Origin: Aurantiochytrium sp. KH105
Taxonomy: Eukaryota; Sar; Bigyra; Thraustochytrida; Thraustochytriidae
Length of the DNA stretch: 64,000 bases
Direction of reading: 5' to 3'
Assembly (NCBI GenBank): GCA_003116975.1
Contig: BGKB01000180.1
Span: 62,001-126,000, forward strand
Part shown: in pieces, positions 26,506-35,257 of the stretch
How positions within the stretch are numbered: the stretch's first letter is position 1
How the letters are laid out: each line of letters begins with the position of its first letter
Notes under the pieces: model-generated
What the model was told of the DNA's origin: nothing
Databases searched by the model: none
What the model saw: only the letters and a program-made list of their open reading frames with translations
Position numbers and translations under genes: made by a program

Positions 26506-29500
26506 ATGGGCCAAGATTTCTCCGGTATGGAGATCTTTGACGGTCTTCAAGAGCAAAAGATTCTTCGCGCAGACGACGACAATCTCTACGAGCAGAGAGC
26601 AGAGCGGTCCGAAGCTGAAAGAGAGTCGAGCGAGAGGCTGTTGGAAAGAAGCGAGGATCCTCAGGCGGGCCTCTCTGGTGCTCTGGGCGACGAACTTTGG
26701 GCGAGCCAGACTCTATCCCAGGTCAAGAATGCAAAGAACCAGCGAAGCGCGCTGTGGCATGTAATTCGTCTGACCATGAGTCAGGTACAGCAAGGCGTCT
26801 CCTTGGATATTACAACGTCTCCACATTTGGTGCGCAACGCCATCATGTCTATTCAGGGCTCATCGCTTGACGAGCTACTGCTCTTTGCGTCCTTTCTCAA
26901 CGTAGTCTATCCCTTTTCCTCCAACACATCATTCGGCTTTGCAAAGCTCGCCACTGGGCCTGACTCAAGTATTGGCCCACGGCAAAATCCGTCTTTCGCT
27001 GCCGCGGTACATTATGCCACACTAATGCGCGAAGATTATAGCGGTGCCGCCAGCAATCTCTCATACTTGTTGCTTGCAGCGGACCGCCGAACCGTACGAA
27101 TTGCAAGTCTGGCTCTGGCCATCTTGGTCGTGCATCCAAGCTCAAGAAAGCTGTCGCACGAGCCCCACGGTTTAGCAATTTTGTGCGCCGACAGAGACCC
27201 CGTCATGCAGTACCTCGGCGTGACGACCCTCGGCAATCTCTGCGCAGACAAGAATAGTGGCGAAAATTCTCCCGATAGCATGGGCATTTCGAGCGAGATT
27301 CAAGCGGTCATGCGCACGTCGATGCCAATCCTTTTGCAAATGCTTGTAGACCCGGGAACACCCCTCTTTGTTGCGGAGGCTGTTCTCTTTACGCTCTTTA
27401 ATTATGTGCGCGTCTCCTCCGCGGGTGCCTCTGTCGCCCACGCTATCGTTGTAGTTGACGCAGAAGGCAAAGCGCATGCTTCTGTGGACATTCACGTCGG
27501 CAAGGACGCGCGGAGCGGTGCGACGGCGCCGGTACTAGCCTTGCCGTCCGAGCGTCAACGCTTCTTTATGCTGCACGTGCTCTTTGGCCTGCTGCACGGC
27601 GTGGGAATCGAAGACCTTGCGTCTGCCCAAGCATTTCCTCACTTTCAGGTATGGAGTGAGACTTCGGACTTGGCGTATACACTGGTTTGCATGCTCCTTT
27701 GCGAGCTTTCGCGGCCGCAGGAGAATGCACATTTATTCGCAGCTTCAGTAGATACCGATGCGCGACGGCATTCCAACCTCAAGCGAAACTCGCGGGCCCG
27801 TCTTTCTCGTGCTCTTTTTACGCCACAATCGTCATTTTCGAGTGACTTGCCGATCGCCACAGATACAAGTTTCATCACGTTGGGAGAGACGTATTCTTCA
27901 CGTATACTTATGCTTCTCGAACTTAACAGAGAACAGGGTTTCTCCCCTGCTTGTACAGCTCTCGCGGCAGCATCTCTCTCGCTCGGGCTTCTTTCATTAA
28001 GTGACGGAGATAGCGACCCTGCCCCTGCTATGGATACAAGCCCTCCAATGGCCACATGTGACCAGACACGAGAAAGCGCACCACGTTTTCATTCCGGCAC
28101 AATTGCCTCTAAAATTCATTTGGAGCCTCTTTTGGCAGCATTCTCTCGACAGAAAAGCGCCAGCTTCGATCTTCATTGGGCGCACTTCCGCGTCGCCCCC
28201 GAACGTACCTCGGCACGAACGCAACTGTTGTCGGCAGATGTGCTTGGCGATATTTGCGGCAAGGAAATTGGCATTGACAGCTTCCTTAAAAGTATGGAAG
28301 ACCGAATGTGCGAGGTCACGCACGATGCTGACTTTGACGAAGTCTGGATCGCATACTTTCAGAACCTTTTCATGAACCGTCTTGAGGACCTGGTGCACGC
28401 TCATCCTGCTCGAGACGAGGCCCCCAAGCCCGAAATTGCTGGACAAGGTGGCGCAAAGTTCGTCTTACAACTTTTGCATGCGATTTTGCAGACGTGCGCT
28501 GACAAAGATGTTCTCATCCGCGCCCTCAACACCATTGCTCGACTTGCAATATTTGATGCCGATGCCGCGATGGCTCTGTGTGAGCGAGGCGTCGTGCGCA
28601 GGCTTGTCCAGATGCTCTGGGTGATTTGCGCTGACCAAGGTATTCTGGCTATGGAGATTACTGAAACAGATGAAGAAGAGGCACAGTCCGTGTTTCCCGA
28701 CACAAGTGACCATATTGATAGAGCCGAGGATTCTGGGAACCCAAGCGCTCACGAGAACACTCGTTCTGGAAATACGGGTCGACGGCAACGTCAAGATTTC
28801 ATTGTCGCTGCATTGCTCACGCCCAAGCACGGAAACAAGAACTTCCACGCGGATATGCTGTGCAATCGGATACTGGTTGATGCTGCGCTTCGAAGTCGTT
28901 TGCGTTACGTGCAAGGCTTGCTCGGGCCAGAGCTCGTTCTTCACGTCCTTCGCGCCTTGAATGCCTTTGCCGTGCACGGCGCCCTGCGAGATGAGATCGG
29001 CATCAATCTTAAGATGCGAGGATTCTTCTTTCGGCTCCACGAGGTTTTCGAAAACGCAAGGGATAAGACAAAAACTTTTCGTATCCCCGCAAAATTTCAA
29101 AGTACTGATCATGCAGACGGCTCGATGCCTTCAGTGCGCAAGTTTGCTCCTGCTCTGGCAGCGGAAATACTCGACGAAATAGTGATGGGTATTGGATGCC
29201 TAGCCGCTTCGACGCATGCCATTTCACGGCAACGTTGGTCACTTGCAAGGAACCGGAAGCTCATGCAACACCTGGTACGCGCCGCAAGGGAAGCAAGTGT
29301 AACTCAGCAAGAGAAGGTATCTTTTGATGCTCAGCAAAAGGGCGTCAAGTCGTTGTGCGCGTTGGAGAACATGGCGTGCTCACGCGGTGTAAAAGCTGCT
29401 CTACTTTCGCACACGGATCTTTTGGACGCGTTGACTGAAGTTTTGATGGTCACGGAAAGATGCAGTTCGCAGCATCGTGCGCAGCAGCGCGAGATCGCTC

Positions 29501-30762
29501 TACGCCTTTTGCGAAATCTGATTCGATCCCCCCATGGTATGACGTTGTGGCTTCAATTTGCGTCCGATGCGCGAGCAAATCTTGACGCATCCGGCAATGT
29601 CTGTGGGGCTCGTGTAGGTGTGGACTTTACGCCACATCCGAGTTTGGACGCTCTTCGTATGCTAACGCGGTCGCCTCTAAGCCAGAGAGACTCAATACTT
29701 TTGCGCGCGGGGCCATGGGGAAAGTTCGACTGCGATGTGCGTGACCGAAACTCTCGCAGTGAATCGAGTCTTCAGATGCCCTTGTTCCGAGAATGTTGGG
29801 GTGTCAACTTTTCAGAAAATACAGGTATCGCATTCAAAGGGGATCAGGTTCGCCTAGGAAATGCTTGGTCTATTGGAGTTTGGTTCGTTTGTGGGCCCGC
29901 GTTTGACGCAGCACAAGTGTCGCAGTTCAACGCTGCAGCTTCTTCTTCTTCTTCTTCTTCTTCATGTCTCCAAACGTCATTTACGTTGGTGCAAACACAT
30001 CGTGGTGATCGACCTGTTTGCATCTTGCGCCGGCAAGTCACAGAAGCCGGCAAGACAATCTTCGAGCTAGGCTCCTTTTGCGCTGCAAATGGGACATGGT
30101 ATGGGAGCGGAATCGATCTTGGTGCATTGAGGCAAGGCTGGCATCACCTCATGGTTGTCGGTGTCGCAGGCAAAACTCGTTTCTATCTGGACGGCGGATC
30201 ACAACTTGCTTGCGCTCTCATCCGCTATCAGGCGCAGGGGGATATTGTGCTAGTGGGCAACGGTGGCGCGCTCGACGAGTCTTGGGGGACAGCCGCTGAC
30301 TTTCGTGTGTATCCCTTTGCACTGGGCAAAAATGCACGTACGTGGGACTTGTATGTTGATGCTCGCACGTGGGGACCGAATTGTTTTGCTGACGCTGCCA
30401 CATTTCTTCTTCTTCTTCAAAAACAACAACAACAGCAAGAGAAGATGGTCACGTCGATTTCGATGCACGCACCGCCTGGGCTTCTTCGTTTACTCGTCGC
30501 GCAGCATCAGCGTGGCGCGCTTCTCGAGCTGCTGCTAGCAGAGACGAAGCGTTTTGGTGTCGCATCCGCTGTGCGGAATGTGGCAGTTGAGGTTCTTGGT
30601 GACCTCGCACTCTGTGTTCCCGTGCGCGCACACGTGCTTGAGTCTTGCATAATCGACTGCTTGATCGAAGCTCGTGAAACTACATCAAGAAGTGATTTTA
30701 GTGGCGCATGTGACACCGCGCTGGAGAAAGCTTTGACTCGCCTTGTTATGAATGCAAAGTAG
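26506..30762 (+). CDS. Large helical (ARM-like) repeat protein with C-terminal LamG/ConA-like domain
   Basis: 1418 residues, single exon. Residues ~150-1050 are a string of hydrophobic helical pairs such as RIASLALAILVVHPSSRKLS and PVMQYLGVTTLGNLCADKNS, the texture of armadillo/HEAT-type repeats. Residues ~1110-1275 look like a laminin-G/concanavalin-type jelly roll: FSENTGIAFKGDQVRLGNAW, WSIGVWF, GWHHLMVVGVAGKTRFYLDG, DIVLVGNGG, DFRVYPFAL. A Ser run and a Gln run interrupt it, both from trinucleotide repeats. ARM-like plus LamG-like in an apparently intracellular protein recalls the BEACH/neurobeachin group (ConA-like domain beside ARM repeats), but no BEACH or WD domain is present. No signal peptide. 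Function unknown. Confidence 0.7.
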   Translation: MGQDFSGMEIFDGLQEQKILRADDDNLYEQRAERSEAERESSERLLERSEDPQAGLSGALGDELWASQTLSQVKNAKNQRSALWHVIRLTMSQVQQGVSLDITTSPHLVRNAIMSIQGSSLDELLLFASFLNVVYPFSSNTSFGFAKLATGPDSSIGPRQNPSFAAAVHYATLMREDYSGAASNLSYLLLAADRRTVRIASLALAILVVHPSSRKLSHEPHGLAILCADRDPVMQYLGVTTLGNLCADKNSGENSPDSMGISSEIQAVMRTSMPILLQMLVDPGTPLFVAEAVLFTLFNYVRVSSAGASVAHAIVVVDAEGKAHASVDIHVGKDARSGATAPVLALPSERQRFFMLHVLFGLLHGVGIEDLASAQAFPHFQVWSETSDLAYTLVCMLLCELSRPQENAHLFAASVDTDARRHSNLKRNSRARLSRALFTPQSSFSSDLPIATDTSFITLGETYSSRILMLLELNREQGFSPACTALAAASLSLGLLSLSDGDSDPAPAMDTSPPMATCDQTRESAPRFHSGTIASKIHLEPLLAAFSRQKSASFDLHWAHFRVAPERTSARTQLLSADVLGDICGKEIGIDSFLKSMEDRMCEVTHDADFDEVWIAYFQNLFMNRLEDLVHAHPARDEAPKPEIAGQGGAKFVLQLLHAILQTCADKDVLIRALNTIARLAIFDADAAMALCERGVVRRLVQMLWVICADQGILAMEITETDEEEAQSVFPDTSDHIDRAEDSGNPSAHENTRSGNTGRRQRQDFIVAALLTPKHGNKNFHADMLCNRILVDAALRSRLRYVQGLLGPELVLHVLRALNAFAVHGALRDEIGINLKMRGFFFRLHEVFENARDKTKTFRIPAKFQSTDHADGSMPSVRKFAPALAAEILDEIVMGIGCLAASTHAISRQRWSLARNRKLMQHLVRAAREASVTQQEKVSFDAQQKGVKSLCALENMACSRGVKAALLSHTDLLDALTEVLMVTERCSSQHRAQQREIALRLLRNLIRSPHGMTLWLQFASDARANLDASGNVCGARVGVDFTPHPSLDALRMLTRSPLSQRDSILLRAGPWGKFDCDVRDRNSRSESSLQMPLFRECWGVNFSENTGIAFKGDQVRLGNAWSIGVWFVCGPAFDAAQVSQFNAAASSSSSSSSCLQTSFTLVQTHRGDRPVCILRRQVTEAGKTIFELGSFCAANGTWYGSGIDLGALRQGWHHLMVVGVAGKTRFYLDGGSQLACALIRYQAQGDIVLVGNGGALDESWGTAADFRVYPFALGKNARTWDLYVDARTWGPNCFADAATFLLLLQKQQQQQEKMVTSISMHAPPGLLRLLVAQHQRGALLELLLAETKRFGVASAVRNVAVEVLGDLALCVPVRAHVLESCIIDCLIEARETTSRSDFSGACDTALEKALTRLVMNAK

Positions 30763-30933
30763 AAATGAAATGTTCGTTGACTCGTGTGGACGACAATGTG
30801 ACAAACAAACGAAGAGACAAATCTTTGAGGTTGAGGGCTCTAGAGCAGTGAATAACACCAAATGCAAATGCGAACGCAAAAAAAACTTGTAGCTTTTTAC
30901 TGTTATTGGCAATTACAATGGAAAAAAGAAGAG

Positions 30934-32172
30934 CTACGGCATGGCACGGTAATGTTCATAATGTTCTACAGAGTTCGCGTGCATGCCTCCAAAACGAGGT
31001 TGCTGCGAGTCATTTGGTAACGATGCTCGAAAGCGCTGTATTCGAGACGACGCGTGTTTGGGTGGAGGGTTCCGTCGTTGGGCTCTCTTGTTGAAACCAT
31101 TCGAGCGTTGAAAGACATTCGCTGCTGCTACATCTTCATCATCATCTGCCAGCTCGGCGAGATTCTCGCGAGCGAAGAGTCTCTTTTGAGCAAAGAAGCC
31201 CACTGCTGCCAAAACATAGGTCGCTACAACGCAAACGTAGTATTGCCATGAGCCCGCCGACGGGTCAGCATGGAGGTCGCAGAATTCGCTGGGGTATTTG
31301 TTGGCGATAATACCGCACGCCTTTACGCACAGGTAGGCGCCAATAAAGACGAAGTTGGCCATGGCCAGTGTACGCCGATGAAGCTTTCTGGAAATCACAA
31401 GACCTGCATTGACGCAGAGGCCTAATGCAAAGAAGATACCCGCGCAGATAGAAAAAGTATAGTAGGGTAGCTGCACGTTTTTGACCAGGCGGTATACACC
31501 GAATGTGTTGAGCATGATGCCGAAGATCATCCATCCAAGTGAGCAGCCTAGAATGATAGCAAATTTTGACCCTGGACGATGGCCTGCTACAGCCATGGCA
31601 AATATGGCGCTGAGCACGAGCGCGGCCAGATACGCCGCAGCAAAGGGTGTAATCCAGCGAGCGGTCGGAAGAGAGGCCCCAAACCAGACGATCGCGTACC
31701 CAATGGTCCCATAGCCATAAGCAAAGACGAGTAAAGTACATGTTTTGGGCCATTTGACACCTCGAAGGAGTAGAATGAGCCCCATGGCGGCACCAAAGAG
31801 GGATAAGACTGATGTCATAACCCTGTACTTTGACTCAAAGCCTTTGGGTGGACATACGAAGCGAGCTTCATCATTTACCGAAGCAGAGTCTCCTTGTCCT
31901 TCTCCTGCTGCTGCTGTCATTGCCTCGCTGGCTGTCTCGAGAGCAGCAACAGGTTTGTCGATCGCGAGAGCAGCAACAGGTTTGTCGATCGCTGCTGCTT
32001 CAAAGAGATCTGCGCCCTCATTCTTTCGTATAACCATGGCTTGGTCTTGACTTGCGTCGAGCCAGAACTCATCTCGTGACGGGAGCCGCGAGGCATCAGC
32101 TATCCGCAAGGGCCCTGCAAGAGCGCACACCACAAGTACAACGACGGCGAGTGCTGCAGACGAGCGTCTCAT
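30934..32172 (-). CDS. Seven-transmembrane protein, TMEM198/TM7SF3 (DUF4203)-like
   Basis: 412 residues. Signal peptide MRRSSAALAVVVLVVCALAG, then a ~100-residue lumenal or extracellular part, then seven hydrophobic helices between about residues 120 and 340 (for example FGAAMGLILLLRG, WITPFAAAYLAALVLSAIFA, WMIFGIMLNTFGVYRLV, TYVLAAVGFFAQKRLFA), then a basic cytosolic tail with an RNPPPKHASSR stretch. The Gly-rich first helix and seven-helix count resemble the DUF4203 group, but that is tentative. In the N-terminal part AIDKPVAAL is directly repeated because of a ~30-bp tandem duplication (about 31945-32000). Confidence 0.6.
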   Translation of the reverse strand: MRRSSAALAVVVLVVCALAGPLRIADASRLPSRDEFWLDASQDQAMVIRKNEGADLFEAAAIDKPVAALAIDKPVAALETASEAMTAAAGEGQGDSASVNDEARFVCPPKGFESKYRVMTSVLSLFGAAMGLILLLRGVKWPKTCTLLVFAYGYGTIGYAIVWFGASLPTARWITPFAAAYLAALVLSAIFAMAVAGHRPGSKFAIILGCSLGWMIFGIMLNTFGVYRLVKNVQLPYYTFSICAGIFFALGLCVNAGLVISRKLHRRTLAMANFVFIGAYLCVKACGIIANKYPSEFCDLHADPSAGSWQYYVCVVATYVLAAVGFFAQKRLFARENLAELADDDEDVAAANVFQRSNGFNKRAQRRNPPPKHASSRIQRFRASLPNDSQQPRFGGMHANSVEHYEHYRAMP

Positions 32173-32755
32173 CGCGCCAAGCGGACGTGGCTTCGTTTTG
32201 CTCGGCGCTAATGGTGGTATCCTTGTCTTGGTTTTGATGCCGCCCGAAGAGCTCGCCCCTTTCGAAGTGACCGAGCCTCCCGCGTCAGGCGCGGCCGGCC
32301 TCTCTCCCTCCGCGTGAGGCAGACGGGGCTCTCCGCGGCCTCCGGCAGGGACGCCCGCGACTCCCGCGACGGCGGTCGGCGCCTCCCGCCGGAGCGGAGT
32401 TGGGTTTATGCCAGTCTCGCGGCGCTGCTCCGGAGCTGCGCCGCGGCGAGATCCTGCGCCGCTCCGTGCCGCTCCCGCGCGGTTTTTAACACGCGGTCCA
32501 CGCGCCGGTCCCCGCTTTGCATGCGGACAACGAGGGCGGGTCTGCTGTTACGGACCCGGCGCGGAGGGCGCGCGGGGGCCTCGGGCGGCGCGGCGCAGCG
32601 CAGAGCAGCTGCAGAGAGCAAAGCGCGAATCGAGGACGCGAAGACAATCTTCAAGCGAGCCATCCTCGAGGAGGCCGCGGACGGCGCGCGCGAGCGGCCT
32701 CCGCGCGGGCTCGGGCTCGGGCGGGGTCGCGCAGGAGCAGGGAACGACGCGCAGC
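32173..32755. other. Divergent promoter region, 7-TM gene / small membrane protein gene
   Basis: GC-rich. Frames open through it give Arg/Pro/Ala-rich filler. No repeat family or RNA recognised. Confidence 0.45.
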
Positions 32756-33589
32756 ATGGGCCTGCCCCGCGAGGCGCCGCGCAGCTGGCTCGAGCCCGAG
32801 GTCTTCGGCGAGGACGCGCCGTTGCTCGAAGATGAAGAGATGGGCGGGAGACGGGACAAGGAGAGGGAGGAGGGCCGCCAGGAGCAGCGGCTGGAGCAGC
32901 AGCAGGAGGAGCGGCGGCAACGGGAGGGGGCAGGAATGGCGTACCGGGGCCCGCGCGTGGATGAGGTGACGTGGTCGGTGAAGGTCCGCCACTCGAGGGA
33001 GTACTTGGCGCTGACGCTGGTGCAGGTCGCGGCGATCGTGGCGATGATTTCGTGGATCTCCATTGATCGCGCCGCGGTGCATCATCCGGTGTTCGTGGTC
33101 TTGGAGGCCTTTGTGACGCTCTCGGTGTGCTTTGACACGATGCTCATGATCCACTTTCAAGGCGCGCGGGCGTACTTTTGCTGTGGGGTCGCTGGTCGTG
33201 GAGACTACATGCCGCCAGGCAGTCCTGGCAAGGTGGGGCTTCGAGAAGCGCGCGAGGCAGCCTTTGGCGGAGGCGTCTCGCCAAAAATGCAACATAGCTT
33301 CGTCAGAGATGAAGACCCGCAGACAATGCGCGCCTTGAGTGGTATTCTCAACTATGCGCAATTAATGCTGGCGTTGTTGAGTGTGGCAGGCTTTATTTCG
33401 ACCCTTCTCATTGGCAAGATTGGATGGGAGGAAGATGTAGCCCTCACGCTCTTGCTGGTTCGTTGCGTGGTATTGCTCATCTTTTTCGTTTTGAATCACT
33501 TTCGCAATGCGCTCATTCAAGGCCGAATGCTTCGTTTCTGCGAGCTCCGCGGCAACGAGGTCGATGCGGAATGGGATGTGGCCTTTTAA
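32756..33589 (+). CDS. Small polytopic membrane protein, unknown function
   Basis: 277 residues from the ATG at 32756 (MGLPREAPRSWLEPEVFGED). The first ~65 residues are acidic and Gln/Arg-rich (EEGRQEQRLEQQQEERRQRE). Four hydrophobic helices follow: YLALTLVQVAAIVAMISWIS, VFVVLEAFVTLSVCFDTMLM, YAQLMLALLSVAGFISTLLI, and LTLLLVRCVVLLIFFVLNHF. The loop between helices 2 and 3 holds CC and GRGDYMPPGSPG. The C-terminus LRGNEVDAEWDVAF is cytosolic-looking. I do not recognise the family. The frame is open to 32408, but the extra N-terminus is low-complexity. Confidence 0.6.
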   Translation: MGLPREAPRSWLEPEVFGEDAPLLEDEEMGGRRDKEREEGRQEQRLEQQQEERRQREGAGMAYRGPRVDEVTWSVKVRHSREYLALTLVQVAAIVAMISWISIDRAAVHHPVFVVLEAFVTLSVCFDTMLMIHFQGARAYFCCGVAGRGDYMPPGSPGKVGLREAREAAFGGGVSPKMQHSFVRDEDPQTMRALSGILNYAQLMLALLSVAGFISTLLIGKIGWEEDVALTLLLVRCVVLLIFFVLNHFRNALIQGRMLRFCELRGNEVDAEWDVAF

Positions 33590-34103
33590 TATTATGATGG
33601 ATGACGGGCGTGGTGGGTGGTATTCAGTGCCTTTGTCATTGCCGCTGCCATTGCCGCCGCTTGCGTGACGCGGACGAGTTCTCGTTCATCGCTGACTGAC
33701 AGCGACAATGTGTTAGGTGGGGAAAGAAGCAGAGTTGACCCATTTCCGCCTCGTACTCTACCGCTGCGCTCTCAACTTGCGGGGGGCGCCTCCTCCTTCT
33801 TCCTCTCCATTGCAATATTTCTCCTGCTGCGCAGCGTCCTACGTCCGGCTCGAAGCCGAAGCGGAGTCCCCACCGCCGACGAAGTCCACGTCCTGCGGGC
33901 TGTGCTCGGGCGGTGCAGTCGCTTCGCGCTCTCTCGGTCGCTCTCGGAGCCGCGGGTTGGTGGGTGTGACGCGAGCGAGCAAGTCGCCAAGGCCGAGCCG
34001 CCTCGCGCTCGTGAGGCCGCCCTCTGAAGCGCCGCGGAGCCGCGCCCTGCGGAGCCGGGCTCGGGCTGGTCGGCAGCACGGGGCCGCGCACGGGAAAGCG
34101 ACG
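33590..34103. other. Intergenic region upstream of ICT1-like gene
   Basis: The ICT1 frame is open back to 33717, but the added sequence is Arg/Ser/Pro-rich with no ATG better than 34104. No other feature recognised. Confidence 0.45.
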
Positions 34104-34667
34104 ATGCTGGCGGCCGCCATGAAGGGCCGCGGCGCCATGGCGAGATGGTCTCGCGCGGCGCCGCGGCTCTTGTCCAGCAGCGCGCAGGCCACGGGCGGGG
34201 CAACCCAGGACGGAGGAGACGGAGGCGCCAGCGCAGACCGGGCGGACGACGCCCCGCTGACCGTGGACGTGCCGAAGAACGCGATCCGGTTCAAGGCCGT
34301 GCGGTCCTCGGGCCCTGGAGGCCAGGCCGTGAACAAGCAGTCCACCTGCGTGGAGGCTCGGGTGAACCTGTACGAGGCGTTCTGGCTCCCGGATGATGCG
34401 CGTGAGCGTCTTATGAATGACGAGGCCAACCGCATTAATAAGGTCGGAGATCTCATTGTTGTCGTTCAGGAGCAGCGGACGCAAGAGTTGAACAAACGCA
34501 TTGCCCAAGAGCGCGTTCAACAGCTCCTTGATGCTTCTCTCGTGGCACCGAAGGAACGAGTCATGCGAGTTGGTATTTCTGAAGCTGGCAAGGAGTATCG
34601 CAAGGAAAGTAAGCGTTATCGGTCGAAAATCAAGCAGGCGCGACGCGTCTCGAAGAAAGACTGGTGA
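34104..34667 (+). CDS. ICT1-like mitochondrial peptidyl-tRNA hydrolase (RF-1 domain, GGQ)
   Basis: 187 residues from MLAAAMKGRGAMARWSRAAP, an Arg/Ala-rich mitochondrial presequence ending near LLSSSAQA. The catalytic segment is RFKAVRSSGPGGQAVNKQST with the invariant GGQ that triggers peptidyl-tRNA hydrolysis. The rest of the RF-1 domain follows (RVNLYEAFWLPDDARERLM, VQEQRTQELNKRIAQERVQQ), and the C-terminal tail is strongly basic (SKRYRSKIKQARRVSKKDW), as in ICT1/ArfB, which plug it into the empty mRNA channel. There are no codon-recognition domains, so this is a ribosome-rescue factor rather than a standard release factor. It probably acts in mitochondria. Confidence 0.88.
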   Translation: MLAAAMKGRGAMARWSRAAPRLLSSSAQATGGATQDGGDGGASADRADDAPLTVDVPKNAIRFKAVRSSGPGGQAVNKQSTCVEARVNLYEAFWLPDDARERLMNDEANRINKVGDLIVVVQEQRTQELNKRIAQERVQQLLDASLVAPKERVMRVGISEAGKEYRKESKRYRSKIKQARRVSKKDW

Positions 34668-35257
34668 CGACAACCCATCAAACGAAAAGAACATGGGCCG
34701 ACCGCGTGTCTTTTTATGATTTCTTTCCTTGATCTGTACTTCTTTGATAACGCACGGGCTTTCCGATGCAATGCAGTGCAATGCAATGCAATGGATATTT
34801 AGGAAAGTAGGTTATTCCTGCCCTCCCCCCCCCCCACACACAGAAAGAATAAACAAAGAAAAAACAATCATGTATTGTTTACAATAAAGTCCGAAAAGAG
34901 GTGGCGACCTCCGTAGAGACACCACGGCACGTGCCGCGATCCCCAGAGCAGCCGAAGGGTCTCGTACACCTGCGCCACGTGACAACACCACGCCCAGGAT
35001 CTCGCCTCCTCTTCGAACGACAGAGGAAGAAGCAGCAGGGATGCTTGACAGTGAGTGTAGTACCAACATTTTTTTCTTCAAGGTATACATTAGTATTTTT
35101 GTGTTTTCAACGGCCAAATACATGCGCGCGATTCGCGCCGTCAGAGACAAAGACCAATATGGCGGTGCAAGCGAAAGCAGCGGCGGCGGCGGCGCACAAG
35201 CGGGCCGCAGGCGCAGCTTGTCGTGGGCAATAAGTAGCTACGTTTCGAACTGGAAGA
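34668..35257. other. Intergenic region carrying short homopolymers and a gene relic
   Basis: Contains a GCAAT pentamer run near 34770-34790, a C10-11 run at about 34825-34835, and the relic at 34881-34971. Otherwise nothing recognised. Confidence 0.6.
34881..34971 (-). pseudogene. 91-bp relic of the REase-pseudokinase gene at 52-54 kb
   Basis: Aligns without gaps to 52266-52356 with about six mismatches (roughly 93% identity by eye). On the minus strand it encodes the kinase-region segment ETLRPLWGSRHVPW and the following YGGRHLFSDFIV. Homology stops at both ends. It shows that a copy of that gene, or a piece of it, was once inserted here or moved by recombination. Confidence 0.85.
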
